This document shows positions 32,021 to 41,760 of a stretch of DNA of 64,000 bases, piece after piece. Each line of letters begins with the position of its first letter. The stretch's first letter is position 1. The stretch comes from Litsea cubeba. Taxonomy: Eukaryota; Streptophyta; Magnoliopsida; Laurales; Lauraceae. The notes under the pieces are model-generated. The model saw nothing but the letters and a program-made list of their open reading frames with translations. It was not told the DNA's origin and made no database searches. The DNA lies in assembly GCA_012931725.1 (NCBI GenBank), contig CM022951.1:36382805-36446804 (forward strand), given 5' to 3'. The translations under genes were made by a program, and so were the position numbers.

Positions 32021-35000
32021 ATGGCTTCAAGTAAGTTCCCTTTTTCAAGAAAACTCCATTGTAGGAAAAATAAAAAAGATCTTTCTTTCTTTCCCTTTTT
32101 TTTGTTTCTTTCTTTTTCTTTTCTTCTTTTTTTTTCACGTGTATTCCCCTTCTTTTTTTTTCACACGTTTTTTTTTCTTCTTTCTTTTTTTTTCTCATGT
32201 TTTTGTTGTTGTTGTAATTTTTTTTTTGTGGGCCGTACGGCCACGTGGCCTGTGGGCCAGCCCTCTTTTTTTTCTCTTTTTTTTCCCCTTTTTTTTTTCT
32301 TTCCCTCCCCTTTTTTTTTTGAGAGAGTTTCTTTTCTTTCTTTTTTTGTTTTCTTTCCCCTCTCTTTTTTTTAGAGAAAGTTTCTTTTCTTTTCTTTTTT
32401 GTTTTCTTTCCCTTCTTTTTTTTTTTTGAGAAAGTTTCTTTTCTTTTCTTTTTTGTTTTCTTTCCCCTCTTTTTTTTTTTGAGAAAGTTTCTTTTCTTTT
32501 TTTTTTTTTTGCTCATCATGATAATGCATTTTTTTTCGCAAACCAAGATGTTCATGCATGCATTCAATTTGTAAATTAAATTTGTAGCATGATGTGATAG
32601 CATACCTGAAAGTTTTTGCAAATTTGGGAATTTGGAGCTCGCAGTGATGTTGAGCCCTTCCTGATTTTGCGGAGACTTTGAGGTTTCGAAAGTTTGGAGT
32701 TTCGGAGCTCGCAGCGATGTTGAGCCCATCTGAAAGTCCTTGGGATCCTAACCCTAGAGGGGGGGGTGAATAGGGTGAGCTACAACTAGTGACCAACTAT
32801 GACCAATTTTAATTTCTTTAAATTAAACTAGTCACATGTGATGATTAAACAAACAAAATGCGGAAGCTAATAAAAATAATCACCACAAAAACAATCACCA
32901 CTACACAATCATTTATAGTGGTTCGGCCTCAATGCCTACATCCACTACCGGCTTGTGTTCCTCACACCCTACCGGATTTCCACTATTATGCTTTTTAAAA
33001 GGCCAAGCAATAACCTCTATTATTTCCACTATTATGATTTCTTTTCTTCTTATTTCCTCCATTTATTTGACTTTTGAATTTTAGATTTAACTTAGCAACT
33101 TTATTCAAAAGTTCTTTCATTTGTTGTGTTATGGGAGGAAGATTGAGAAGCTTTTTGTTAATAGATTCTTTTAGAGTTGGTTTAACTTGTTTAACCTTTT
33201 TAGAATCTATTTTAGGAGACTCCTTTTTAATTGATTTAACTTGATTAATTTTCTTGGAGTCTTCTTTGGTTTTTAGTGTCTTACCCTTCATAGATTTTGA
33301 TTCTACCTTTTTTGGTTCAAAGTTGGGTTTAGACACATGGCTTCTTCTTTGTTTGCACTCAAACCTAAAATGTCCTTTAATGCCACAATAATTGCATTTA
33401 GTCATGGGCAAGGAGGAATGAGTACTAGAGAATGAGGACTCACCTTTCACAAAAGTGTTGGTGAATTTAGGGTCATATGTAATATTCCTATCAAAACCAA
33501 GACCCGTCCTATCTCTTTGAGATTTACCCAATTTAAATAACCTTTCAAATTTCTCTTCACTTTGGGTAAACTTGCACTCATACTTTTGTTTATAGGTTTC
33601 AAGTTGAGTGACTTGTTCTTTAAGGGTTGAATTTTCATTTTTAACTTTTGTAAGTTCATTTTCAATTCCCTTAAATTTGTTTAGCTCTTCATGGGCAAGT
33701 TTTAATTCAAATTTAACTTCATTGATAACATTAGATCCAAGTTCTAGAGTTTTTATCTTAATTTGTGCATTAGATAAATTTTCCATAGAAATGGTTAACT
33801 TGGATTCTAGGTTGTTAATGTTTTCATCTTGCCTTTTTAATTGATCTCTTAGTTTTGAATTTTCCTTATTAAGATTATCATAATCTATCTTTGATTCTCT
33901 TAGATCATCTTTAATATTAGATAGATTATGCAAAGAGATCATGAACTTAGATTCTGCACAATTTATTAATTCTTCTTTTTCTCTAAGTTCATCTTTTGAA
34001 GAGACTAATTCTTGATTTAGTCTTTTAGATTCTTCTTTTAATCTTCTATTCTTCTTAGAAAGCTCTAAGGATAATGTGCACAAATCCTCATAAGCTTTTT
34101 CAATGTCATTATCATTTTCATCATCTTCTTCCTCTTTTAATTCAAATTGAGATTCTTTAAATTCATTGTTTGAATCTCCAATAGTGGGAAGAAGGAGGGG
34201 TCTAGAAGAATCTACCAAAGAATCTACAAAGTCTAAACTAGTGGAATCCATTCTTATGATTTTCATGGAGGCACAACACTAGGGTTTTAACTCTAGGTTT
34301 TTACACCTAATCAAGAGTTCCAAACACTTGATCCTAATATAGAGCACGAGGCTCTGATACCAATTGAAAGTCCTTGGGATCCTAACCCTAGAGGGGGGGT
34401 GAATAGGGTGAGCTACAACTAGTGACCAACTATGACCAATTTTAATTTCTTTAAATTAAACTAGTCACATGTGATGATTAAACAAACAAAATGCGGAAGC
34501 TAATAAAAATAATCACCACAAAAACAATCACCACTACACAATCATTTATAGTGGTTCGGCCTCAATGCCTACATCCACTACCGGCTTGTGTTCCTCACAC
34601 CCTACCGGATTTCCACTATTATGCTTTTTAAAAGGCCAAGCAATAACCTCTACAACTATGCTTTTCTAGGCTAAGCAATAACCTTACAATGTGCTTTTAT
34701 AGGCTAAGCAATAACCTTTACACAATGCTTTTCTTAGGCTAAGCAATAACCTTAACAATCAAAGGATTTCTCTCAAAGAAAGTGTCTTCACAAAACACTC
34801 TTATGAGATTACAAATTAAGCTCTAATAAATTGCCTCTAAATAGGCGGATAAGAAATTGAATAACAACTCACACAAACACACTAAGAATTACAAAGATGA
34901 ATGCTAATGAAGTGTGTGTGTGAAAACTTCAATCAAGTTTAAAATTAAGCTCAATCAATTTATGCTAAAAGCATTTAAAAGCTTAATGCACATAAAAAGA

Positions 35001-38000
35001 TATGATTGAAGTAATATGCAAATCACATGTACCAAATACAAACTTGTTAATGATTTGAAAATCAAAAGCTCACAAGTTGTATGAAATTAATTATGTCTAA
35101 ACAAGTGATGCGTACTCATTGTTGTTTTCAAAAACAAACTATTTTAACTAAAGCTTAAATGAATGAAAACAACAAAGAGAGTTTCAAACAAGTTAATGTA
35201 TAATGCTATAAAGAAATCAAAGATTTTGGCTAAGCATGATTGACAAAGTTTAAAACAAAACTTGGTTTGAAATCAAGGGTGAAGAATCCAATAACTAAAA
35301 TCAAAGATTTAGATATGATAAGGATTCAAAACATCATTGTTATCATGCTAAAAATCATTTACCAAAGATTTAAAACAAAGCATATAACAAATGATAAAGA
35401 GAGGTAAAGCTTACTTAGTGATTTAACTTCATTAATCCAAGCTTGAGCTTTACTAATGACCCCCTTGATCTCTCTTAGTTCATCCCCTTTTCCTTGTCTC
35501 CAAACACCTCAAAGAAGGCTTAAGAGTTCTAAAATGTTCAACACTTTTCTCATGGGAATGAACTCATATTTATACTAAAAAATTGAGTTCCTGCGTGTCT
35601 TCGGTCGACCCCATACCATCCCCGGTCGACCGAATACAAACGGTCACAAATATGACCGTTGGAGAGCCAACGGCCCTCTGCCCGGTCGACCTGCAGTGTG
35701 CCAGGTCGACCTGGTCCATGGGCAGGTCGACCTGGTACACTGCAGGTCGACCCTGGGACCAGAATTCCCATTTTTTCTCATACTTTAAAGTGGTTCTTGA
35801 GGGGATTCTTTTGGGCCATTAAATCAAGCATGGAAACATGATTTTAAATCATTCTAAGAGGTTTAAAATCATGAAATATAAAAAGCCAAAAATGATTAGA
35901 AAGTTTTAAAACCATAGGCTTGCTTGATTTATAAAACTCTTTTTCAAATTGAATGCATCCAAGATGAAAACCAAAACATGCATGAAACATAGGATTTACA
36001 AGATTTAAAACAATGCATGTGTAAATTAAGATTTCAAGATTTTCTAAATCAATGCATGTGTGAAAATTCATGAGATGAATAAAATACTAATGCATCCATC
36101 AAATTGCAATAAACAAAATCCTAACACCATCTTCAAGCTTTCTATTTCTTTCGGGATAGTTCCTTTTCTTCGGAATTGCCCCGTCATCATGTCAAAATTT
36201 CGCCAGATTTTTTTAGCGAGATTCTGTCATTTTGATGTTTGATCTTTTTCTTTTCCATCCTTTTCAGGTGATTCCTCCAGAGCGAACAAGGGTAAAGAGC
36301 CTGCTACAAGCGTACCTCGTCGATCTTCTAGATCTTCTAATCCGGCCGTTCAGCAGGCTTTTGAGAAGGTCCAGTATGTTGAGAGAAATCTGGAAGAGTG
36401 CGACTCCCTCAATAGAGATGAGATGAGGCAGCGACTGATTGCTCTCAAGGGAGAGGAATTCTATAAGATCATGGTAAGCAGTCGTCCATGGGTGATGGAA
36501 GATCAGAGCGTTTTGCCCAAGCCTACCTTCTTCTTTGGTGATGCAGTCCCTGATGACATGACATACCAGAGGAGATGTTTTCAGTTTTCCTTCACAGCAG
36601 ATGGTGAGAAGAAGACTGTTGCTACCCGGTCGACGTTTGATCGCACCGTCTCGATTCTGAGCCTTGCCCCCACGTGCCCTAAGAGGGAAGATCCTCCAAG
36701 CTGGGTGAGAAGGACAAATGTAATCAAGACCGGGGTTTTTGTTGGCGGTTCCCCTGGATATACGGAGAGGTCGCCTGTTGACATGGACCTGTTGATGCCA
36801 TCCGGCGGCTACCAGGGCTCTAATTATCCGTCGGTCGATTTGAGACCGGTGGGCCTTGGTATTTTCAGTGGTGATGGCAGTAATTGGATCAAGCCTTTTC
36901 GACTTCGAGGTCGTTTCAATGCTGACTCCGAGTGGAAGTCGTGGACTGATCGCGTCCTGCTGATTGGTGGCGCCGTTTTGAAGGAAGCCGGAATTTTTGA
37001 TGCGGTCCGCGCCTTTAGGGAGACCGTGATCTTTTCTGACGAGGCCTTCAAGGCTATGCTGGAGTCATTCCTCCCTCAAACCAATACCTTCGTTGTGACG
37101 AATGGTGAGATTGGTTTTTCTTTGAAGGAGCTGAGCGCCATTACTGGATTGCCCATCCTTGGCAAACTCTATGAGGAGTTTATGCCGATTGACAGCGTCC
37201 TCGAGGGGCAGTCTGAGGAGTTCAGGCTTCTATACTTTCAGCTTGTCGCCTTCTATGATTTTTTGAAGGAGAAGGAGGGTTTGAAAGTTAGATCCAGCTG
37301 TTGGAAGAGTTTTAGCTCTTCATTCCCCAACTTTTTTGATAGCAGGGAGCCTTCTGATAGCGTGACCCAAGAAGCCGGAGCTCAAGATCCACGTTCAAAG
37401 AAGATCTTGGCCATGCAAGAAGAGTTGAGAGATTTCTGTGCAAGTACAAATGCCATATGTCCTGACATTGCACTGCGGAGAGATCTCGCTGTTTACCTCA
37501 CTTATTGGCTTGGTGAGGCTGTTTTTGCTGGAGGAGATGAAACGCACATCAGGCCGCATTGTATTTTCCCGGCTTGTCAGATGGCGTTTGGAGAGCAGCT
37601 TGTTTTGGTGCCAGCTCTTTACTCCTACTTGTGTACCGAACTGCAGGCTGCTGCTTTTCTGGTTCGGCTTGGGCTTCCCATGAATAGGGTATTTTCAGCC
37701 CATATCTTTTATTCGTGGTATGTATACCACTGTCCTGTCTTCCATCGGCTGGGTGCTGCACAGGATGATGATCCTCTGATGATTCGACTGGCTAAGGGCA
37801 AAGCCGTGTCCGAATCACTTTTGTTTGCCCGCATGAGGATCCGACGGTTCAGGGACGTCGAGATGGGGCAGTCTTCAGTGAAGCTTTCTCCGAAGTTGCG
37901 GAAGAAGGCTTTTGATTTTGGTGCCTCCCGAGACTCTACCAGGGCGGGGTCGGGAAGGCATTATTCCTTGACAAATGCAGAGAGAGAGTGGCTTTTCAGC

Positions 38001-40175
38001 ATACGTGTCGGCACAATGGTGTACCGCAGACATCTTTTCGTCGACATCCAGCCGTATGTACCTTCTCGCTTTGCTTTGCAGCTGGGCTTTTCTCAAGGCG
38101 TTGTTGGAGCGCCTTCAAGCATGGTGAAGTGCTTTGGAGGCTTACAGGACGGGAGAAATGCATGGGCTTTCTATAGTGCTGAAGACACTACAGCCATGAT
38201 TTCTTATCCTGTGTTGCTGACTTCCCGGACTACCGGCTTTGGGAAGTGGTTCGCGGAGAGCTTTTCAGCATATCGGGGGCTTTCCAAAAAGGAGCTTGAT
38301 GTGAAGCTGGCTTCTGGAAAGGGCCTTGGAAAGTCGGATGGCGTCCGGCGAGAGGAAGTTTGGGCCTTCCTTTCTGGAGAGAAGCACAAGATAGGCTTTC
38401 TCGGTGACCAGGGCGTCATTGGTTCTGAAGCTGTTCGAGAGATACCTGATGAGGCTTTGGAACAGCTAGAACAGGAGGAAGCCGAACTTGGCGCTTGGAT
38501 GCAAGCGGCACAGAGGCAAGCTTCCGTGGAGTCTACTGGCAAGAGCAGACCATCCAGTGAGGAGTCAAGTGGGAAACCTGACTCTGACAGCGGGGTAGGT
38601 TCTTCTAAGAAGCGAGTCCACCGGGGTAAGAGGGGGAGGAGTCATCATCACAGCAAGGGGCAGCATGAGGACTCTCCTAACTTGGAAGTTCCTCTTACTA
38701 TCAATGAGGATGTGCCAGTGGATGCTGACGAGCCTCCAGAGAAGAGAAGTCGAGAAGAAAAGACCGTCGGTGAAGGTATGATTCTTCCTTTTTCTCTTTC
38801 CATTTCTTTTCATGGGATTTTTTCCATGTTTTGATTTGCTTCTTGTTTTCTGCTTTTCTTCTTTTTTTTTTAGCAGAGGAAGACTTGGTGATGCCTGAGG
38901 TCCCAACCGATGAGGTGGTGATGGATCCTGTTGAGGCACCTGAAGAAGAACCGAGGGACTCTGGAGTAAATCAAGAATCTCCAATTGGTACGACTTCTTT
39001 TGCTCCTTTTTTTTTGTCTGTGACTTGGTTTGCTAACACATTTTTTTTTGTCAGCTGACTTGCCACAGGGTTCTGATGACTTTGAACCATCGATGGACGC
39101 AAATGTTGATGATGCTTTCGATGAGTTCATGGAGGAAGAGAGTGTTCCGCCAGTCGTCGAAGAAGGTATTTTATAGTAATAACCCTGATAATGATTTTCG
39201 AACAGGATTATATTCATACCTTTTTGTGTTTCTTTGGCAGGTTTTGAAGTGACAGAGGAGGGTCCGTCGCTTCCAGAGCAAGGGATGCCAGAGGTTAATC
39301 CAGAGGTAGAGACTCCTGGGACCAGTTCTGACAATGTTGAGGAGATTCCTCGCGCTGAGATTCCTTCCCGAGCAGGAGCAGCTTCAACTGGAAAGAGTTC
39401 TTTTGTTACTCTTTCAACAGATGATGACATGAGCAGCCGACCAACGGAGTTGGGCGAATCTTCAGCTGGGCCATCTCTTCTTTTTGCGAAGAAGGTGGTG
39501 GTGCGAGTTCTGAGCTCTTGGATTGAGACTCTCTTTTCTGGGCACTTGGAAGCCGGATTTAGCATGATCCAGCATGTGCGTGAGATTCTCGGTGATGCTG
39601 AAGAAGCTGGTTTGGATGTCACATATGCTAGGGCGATCGTTAATAGGATCATTGAGCTGGGTGACAAGTGGTTTGAGACCATGGGTTTTCCTGACGATCA
39701 GTTCTTCAAGGAGATGTTCTCGGACCCTGCGGATAAGGCTCAATGTGACCTGGATGAGGCTACAGAAAGCAAGAAGCAGGCAGTCCGAGAGAGGAACTTA
39801 GAAGAAATAACCATCATTAGGCTGACACATGACCTTAACATCCTTGATAGGGAGGTCGATGAGGCCAGGAAACGTCTTGAGCATCTGCAGGCACAAGTCG
39901 CTGCCAAGTGGACTGAAATAACAGAGGCTCGTGAAAGGGAGACTGCTCTGATTCACCGAGTTGCGGATGCCATTCGAGTTCTCAAAAGGAAGTCTGATGA
40001 GGACAAACAATGGAAAACCGCTCGAAGGAAGCTTCCCAGTGCAGAAGAAGGGTTACAGCCCACCCCAGCATCTCATGGCAGGTTCCTGAAGAAGCGTGCC
40101 TTGGAATCCTTGACGGATGAAGCCAAAAGCTTGCTTAAGGAGCTGAACTCTTGGCTGGAGACCGTTTTTGATTGA
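32021..40175 (+). CDS. Antisense spliced gene of Tat-B, PMD-like protein, 1,225 aa
   Basis: Model: exons 32021-32030, 36268-38775, 38874-38987, 39055-39165 and 39241-40175. All introns are GT-AG, and the total of 3,678 nt gives 1,226 codons including TGA. Start: ATG with plant-like context CATCAATGGC, 129 bp after a TATA box. Intron 1 is about 0.63 kb in Tat-A and 0.78 kb in Tat-D but 4.2 kb here, because Copia-F sits in it. The splice between exons 1 and 2 also opens the frame in Tat-D. Protein: basic Ser/Arg-rich N-terminus, PMD-like central region, basic tract, acidic region, C-terminal coiled coil. PMD proteins occur in plant Gypsy and MULE elements and in the host proteins MAIN/MAIL1, which affect transposon silencing; function here is unknown. 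No splice site has transcript proof. Confidence 0.82.
32090..32520 (+). repeat. Pyrimidine tract in intron 1 (Tat-B)
   Basis: Several units of TTTGAGAAAGTTTCTTTTCTTT with T/C runs, and one CCGTACGG palindrome (32233-32240) in place of the three in Tat-A. Lysine-rich frames on the - strand are simple-sequence translations. Confidence 0.75.
32726..32730. repeat. Target-site duplication of Copia-F, left copy (CCATC)
   Basis: Repeated exactly at 36127-36131. The empty site GAGCCCATCTTCAAGC is seen in Tat-A near 7890 and in Tat-D near 60650. Confidence 0.93.
32731..33018 (-). repeat. Copia-F 3' LTR remnant
   Basis: Near-identical to 34365-34652 (TGAAAGTCCTTGGGATCC to CAATAACCTCTA). Only the U5 side is left; the junction to gag lies at about 33018. 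Confidence 0.9.
32995..34266 (-). CDS. Copia-F Gag C-terminal-type protein, 423 aa
   Basis: One uninterrupted frame starting about 80 bp after the PBS. It lacks the N-terminal UBN2 Gag domain seen in Copia-E. It starts with a short acidic part (KEEEDDENDND, about residues 45-55), then a long coiled coil (about 60-240) and GLGFDRNI. A CCHC zinc knuckle follows (CNYCGIKGHFRFEC, about 290-303), then a Lys/Ser-rich tail. The last residues and the TAA come from the LTR remnant, so the stop was created by the deletion. Coiled coil plus zinc knuckle match the C-terminal half of Copia-E Gag in layout. RNA binding is inferred from the knuckle. Confidence 0.8.
   Translation of the reverse strand: MKIIRMDSTSLDFVDSLVDSSRPLLLPTIGDSNNEFKESQFELKEEEDDENDNDIEKAYEDLCTLSLELSKKNRRLKEESKRLNQELVSSKDELREKEELINCAESKFMISLHNLSNIKDDLRESKIDYDNLNKENSKLRDQLKRQDENINNLESKLTISMENLSNAQIKIKTLELGSNVINEVKFELKLAHEELNKFKGIENELTKVKNENSTLKEQVTQLETYKQKYECKFTQSEEKFERLFKLGKSQRDRTGLGFDRNITYDPKFTNTFVKGESSFSSTHSSLPMTKCNYCGIKGHFRFECKQRRSHVSKPNFEPKKVESKSMKGKTLKTKEDSKKINQVKSIKKESPKIDSKKVKQVKPTLKESINKKLLNLPPITQQMKELLNKVAKLNLKFKSQINGGNKKKRNHNSGNNRGYCLAF
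34350..34362 (-). promoter_or_regulatory. Primer-binding site of Copia-F (initiator-Met tRNA)
   Basis: TGGTATCAGAGCC on the - strand, two bases after the LTR end CTTTCA. Standard for Ty1/Copia. Confidence 0.92.
35567..35574 (-). promoter_or_regulatory. TATA box of Copia-F LTR
   Basis: GTATAAATATGAG on the - strand, 30-180 bp downstream of the GGTCGACC cluster in element orientation. Confidence 0.7.
35603..35752. repeat. Six perfect GGTCGACC palindromes
   Basis: At 35603-35610, 35624-35631, 35684-35691, 35704-35711, 35725-35732 and 35745-35752. The last three are spaced 20-21 bp apart, near two helical turns. Confidence 0.88.
36127..36131. repeat. Target-site duplication of Copia-F, right copy (CCATC)
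   Basis: Exact match to 32726-32730. Tat-B intron 1 resumes with TTCAAGC. Confidence 0.93.
36268..38775 (+). CDS. Exon 2 of the Tat-B antisense gene (PMD-like region)
   Basis: Codes residues 4-839. The acceptor is TTTTCAG at 36261-36267. The frame is open 155 bp upstream of the ATG at 36423, and this upstream part (RANKGKEPATSVPRRS) is shared with Tat-D, so 36423 is not the true start. PMD-like features: W at about residues 227 and 230, then TNTFVVTNGE (about 275-285) and ITGLPILG (about 295-302). A second half holds LAVYLTYWLGE and LYSYLCTELQAAAFL. The exon ends with an acidic and basic stretch (KKRVHRGKRGRSHHH, about 804-818), a likely nuclear localisation signal. Similarity to PMD is from motif spacing; a profile search would confirm it. 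Confidence 0.8.
38874..40175 (+). CDS. Exons 3-5 of the Tat-B antisense gene (acidic region and coiled coil)
   Basis: Exon 3 (38874-38987, 114 nt) and exon 4 (39055-39165, 111 nt) are both phase 1-1, so skipping either keeps frame; both encode acidic residues (EEDLVMPEVPTDEVVMDP; DDAFDEFMEEE). The exon 3 acceptor is TAGCAG, so AG at 38872-38873 or 38875-38876 may be used with a one-residue difference. Exon 5 (39241-40175) opens with GFEVTEEG and holds a Ser/Glu-rich stretch. Its last 200 residues are helical with heptad-like charges (LDREVDEARKRLEHLQAQ), ending ELNSWLETVFD before TGA. The same exon structure and lengths are found in Tat-A. Confidence 0.8.
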
Positions 40176-40594
40176 GCTCCTGTATACAGAAACCATCCTT
40201 CTTTCTTTTTTTTGTACCACTTGTATTTTTTTGGTATTTTTTTTTGTAGTGCTTGTGAACACTTTCTTTTTTTGGTACCACATGTATTTTTTTGGTACTC
40301 CCTCTTTTTTTTTTGTGTAGTGCTTGTGAACACTTTCTTTTTTTTTGTTATCCCTACGCTCACTTGAATCTTTTTGTGATAAAAGTAATTGCTAAATGGG
40401 ATGCTCTCTCTTTTTTTTTGTTATCCCTACGCTCACTTGAATCTTTTTGTGATAAAAGTAATTGCTAAATGGGATGTTTTTTTTTTTTGTTATCCCTACG
40501 CTCACTTGAATCTTTTTGTGATAAAAGTAATTGCTAAATGGGATTTGATCAAAAGGTTGTCATTTTGTGAAAATCTTTTGTCAAGTAATTGTTT
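40176..40594. repeat. T-rich spacer with triplicated segment (Tat-B)
   Basis: Units of GTAGTGCTTGTGAACACTTTC as in Tat-A, then three tandem copies (about 40347, 40418 and 40487 to 40546) of a segment TTATCCCTACGCTCACTTG...TGCTAAATGGGAT. Tat-A has one copy. Confidence 0.82.
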
Positions 40595-40948
40595 TGGCAT
40601 GAAAGCCAGGTTTTTGTTTGTGGCATGGAAGCCAATTTTGGCATGAGAGCCAGCTTTTCTTGTGGCATTGATAGCCGAGTTTTTTTTTTTTTTTTTTTTT
40701 TTTTGTGGCATCTATAGCCAGTTTTGGTGGCATTGATAGCCGGTTTGTGGCATTGATAGCCGGTTTTTGGTGGCATTGATAGCCTGTTTTGTTTTGGTGG
40801 CATTGATAGCCGGTTTTTTTTTTTGAAATCCAAGTTTTTGTTTGTGGCATTGATAGCCGGTTTGTGGCATTTATAGCCTGTTTTGATGGCATTTATAGCC
40901 GGTTTGTGGCATTTATAGCCTATTTTGATGGCTTTTATAGCCGGTTTG
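40595..40948. repeat. GGCATTGATAGCCG minisatellite (Tat-B)
   Basis: About 14-15 units like those at 12293-12635, in a different order of spacers and with a run of about 22 T near 40681-40703. It has turned over since Tat-A and Tat-B separated. Confidence 0.83.
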
Positions 40949-40962
40949 GTTTTCAAAAAATG

Positions 40963-41400
40963 CAAGTATCGACTAAAAGTCGCCTCCCTGCTGAATGTTC
41001 TTGCAAGTATCGATGGAATGTCGCATCCTTGCTCATTCGGTTGCGAGTATCGATGGAATGTCGCATCCTCGCGGATTTGGGTGCAAGTATCGATGGAATG
41101 TCGCATCCTTGCTTTTCAAAAATTTTGGTTTTGCGGGTACTGACTTGATGTCGTTTCCCCATGATTTTTGAAATTTGTGGTTTTCTCGAACCTTTGGGTT
41201 ATGGATATCAACTGAAATGTTGCACCTTTGAAATTTGGGTTGTGGATATCAACTGAAATGTTGTGTTTCCATGGTTTTGGATTTTGCAAGTATCGACGAA
41301 ATGTCGCTTCCCTGCGATTTTGGAAGTGTCGAACGTGGTTCGCTTGCTTCCGATTTGTGCGAGTATCGACTAAGCGTCGCTTCCTCGCGGTTTTTTTGAA
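40963..41400. repeat. AAGTATCGATGGAATGTCGC array (Tat-B)
   Basis: Same array as 12640-13190, but one of the three GGATATCAACTGAAATGTTGCGTC-type units is lost. 41401-41760 beyond it is the single-copy spacer shared with Tat-A, with a TATATATATATA run at 41586. Confidence 0.75.
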
Positions 41401-41760
41401 AAACCATTTTTTTTTTGTTTAAAGACACGAGGGTCATAAATTTTGACCTAAAACCATTTTGGCGGTAAAAGGCAGGGTAGACTAGGGTGGAAATCCCTGA
41501 ATCCGGATTTTTGTATCAAACCATGAATTTTGGGTTCAAGGGTTGAAAATTTTGGTCAAGCTAGGGAAAGGTTCCTAAACTTGGATATATATATATATTT
41601 TTTTTTGAACAATGAAACGATGAAAGTAAGCATTGTTTTAGATTTCTAGAAATTTCAACATTTGATATGAAAATTCTAAAAAAGGGTGGGTTTAGCGAGC
41701 GTGTACCTGGAAACCGATTTTGGCCATACAGACATTGCTCTTACCCAGTTGGGTAAGTCT

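Larger units (their letters stand above)
32731..36126 (-). mobile_element. Copia-F: non-autonomous Sire-like Ty1/Copia element in intron 1
   Basis: 3,396 bp, TGAAAG to TAACA on the + strand, flanked by CCATC. In element orientation (-): full 5' LTR (34365-36126), initiator-Met PBS (34350-34362), one gag-like frame (34266-32995), then a 288-bp remnant of the 3' LTR (32731-33018). All of pol, the polypurine tract and most of the 3' LTR U3 are missing. It must have been mobilised before the deletion, or lost the sequence after insertion. It is the youngest layer in Tat-B. Confidence 0.9.
34365..36126 (-). repeat. Copia-F 5' LTR
   Basis: 1,762 bp. It has repeated AGGCTAAGCAATAACCTT units (about 34635-34755) in the transcribed part, a TATA box (35567-35574, - strand) and an upstream cluster of six GGTCGACC palindromes (35603-35752). 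No gene. Confidence 0.88.

Noticed and set aside
35550..35841. Short frames on both strands in the Copia-F LTR
   Set aside because: They translate the GGTCGACC cluster; no start context, and they lie upstream of the LTR TATA box.
36423..38834. 803-codon frame taken as a complete single-exon gene
   Set aside because: The frame is open further upstream to a splice acceptor at 36267, and its last 20 codons lie in an intron with GTATG donor at 38776; the spliced model fits all three copies better.
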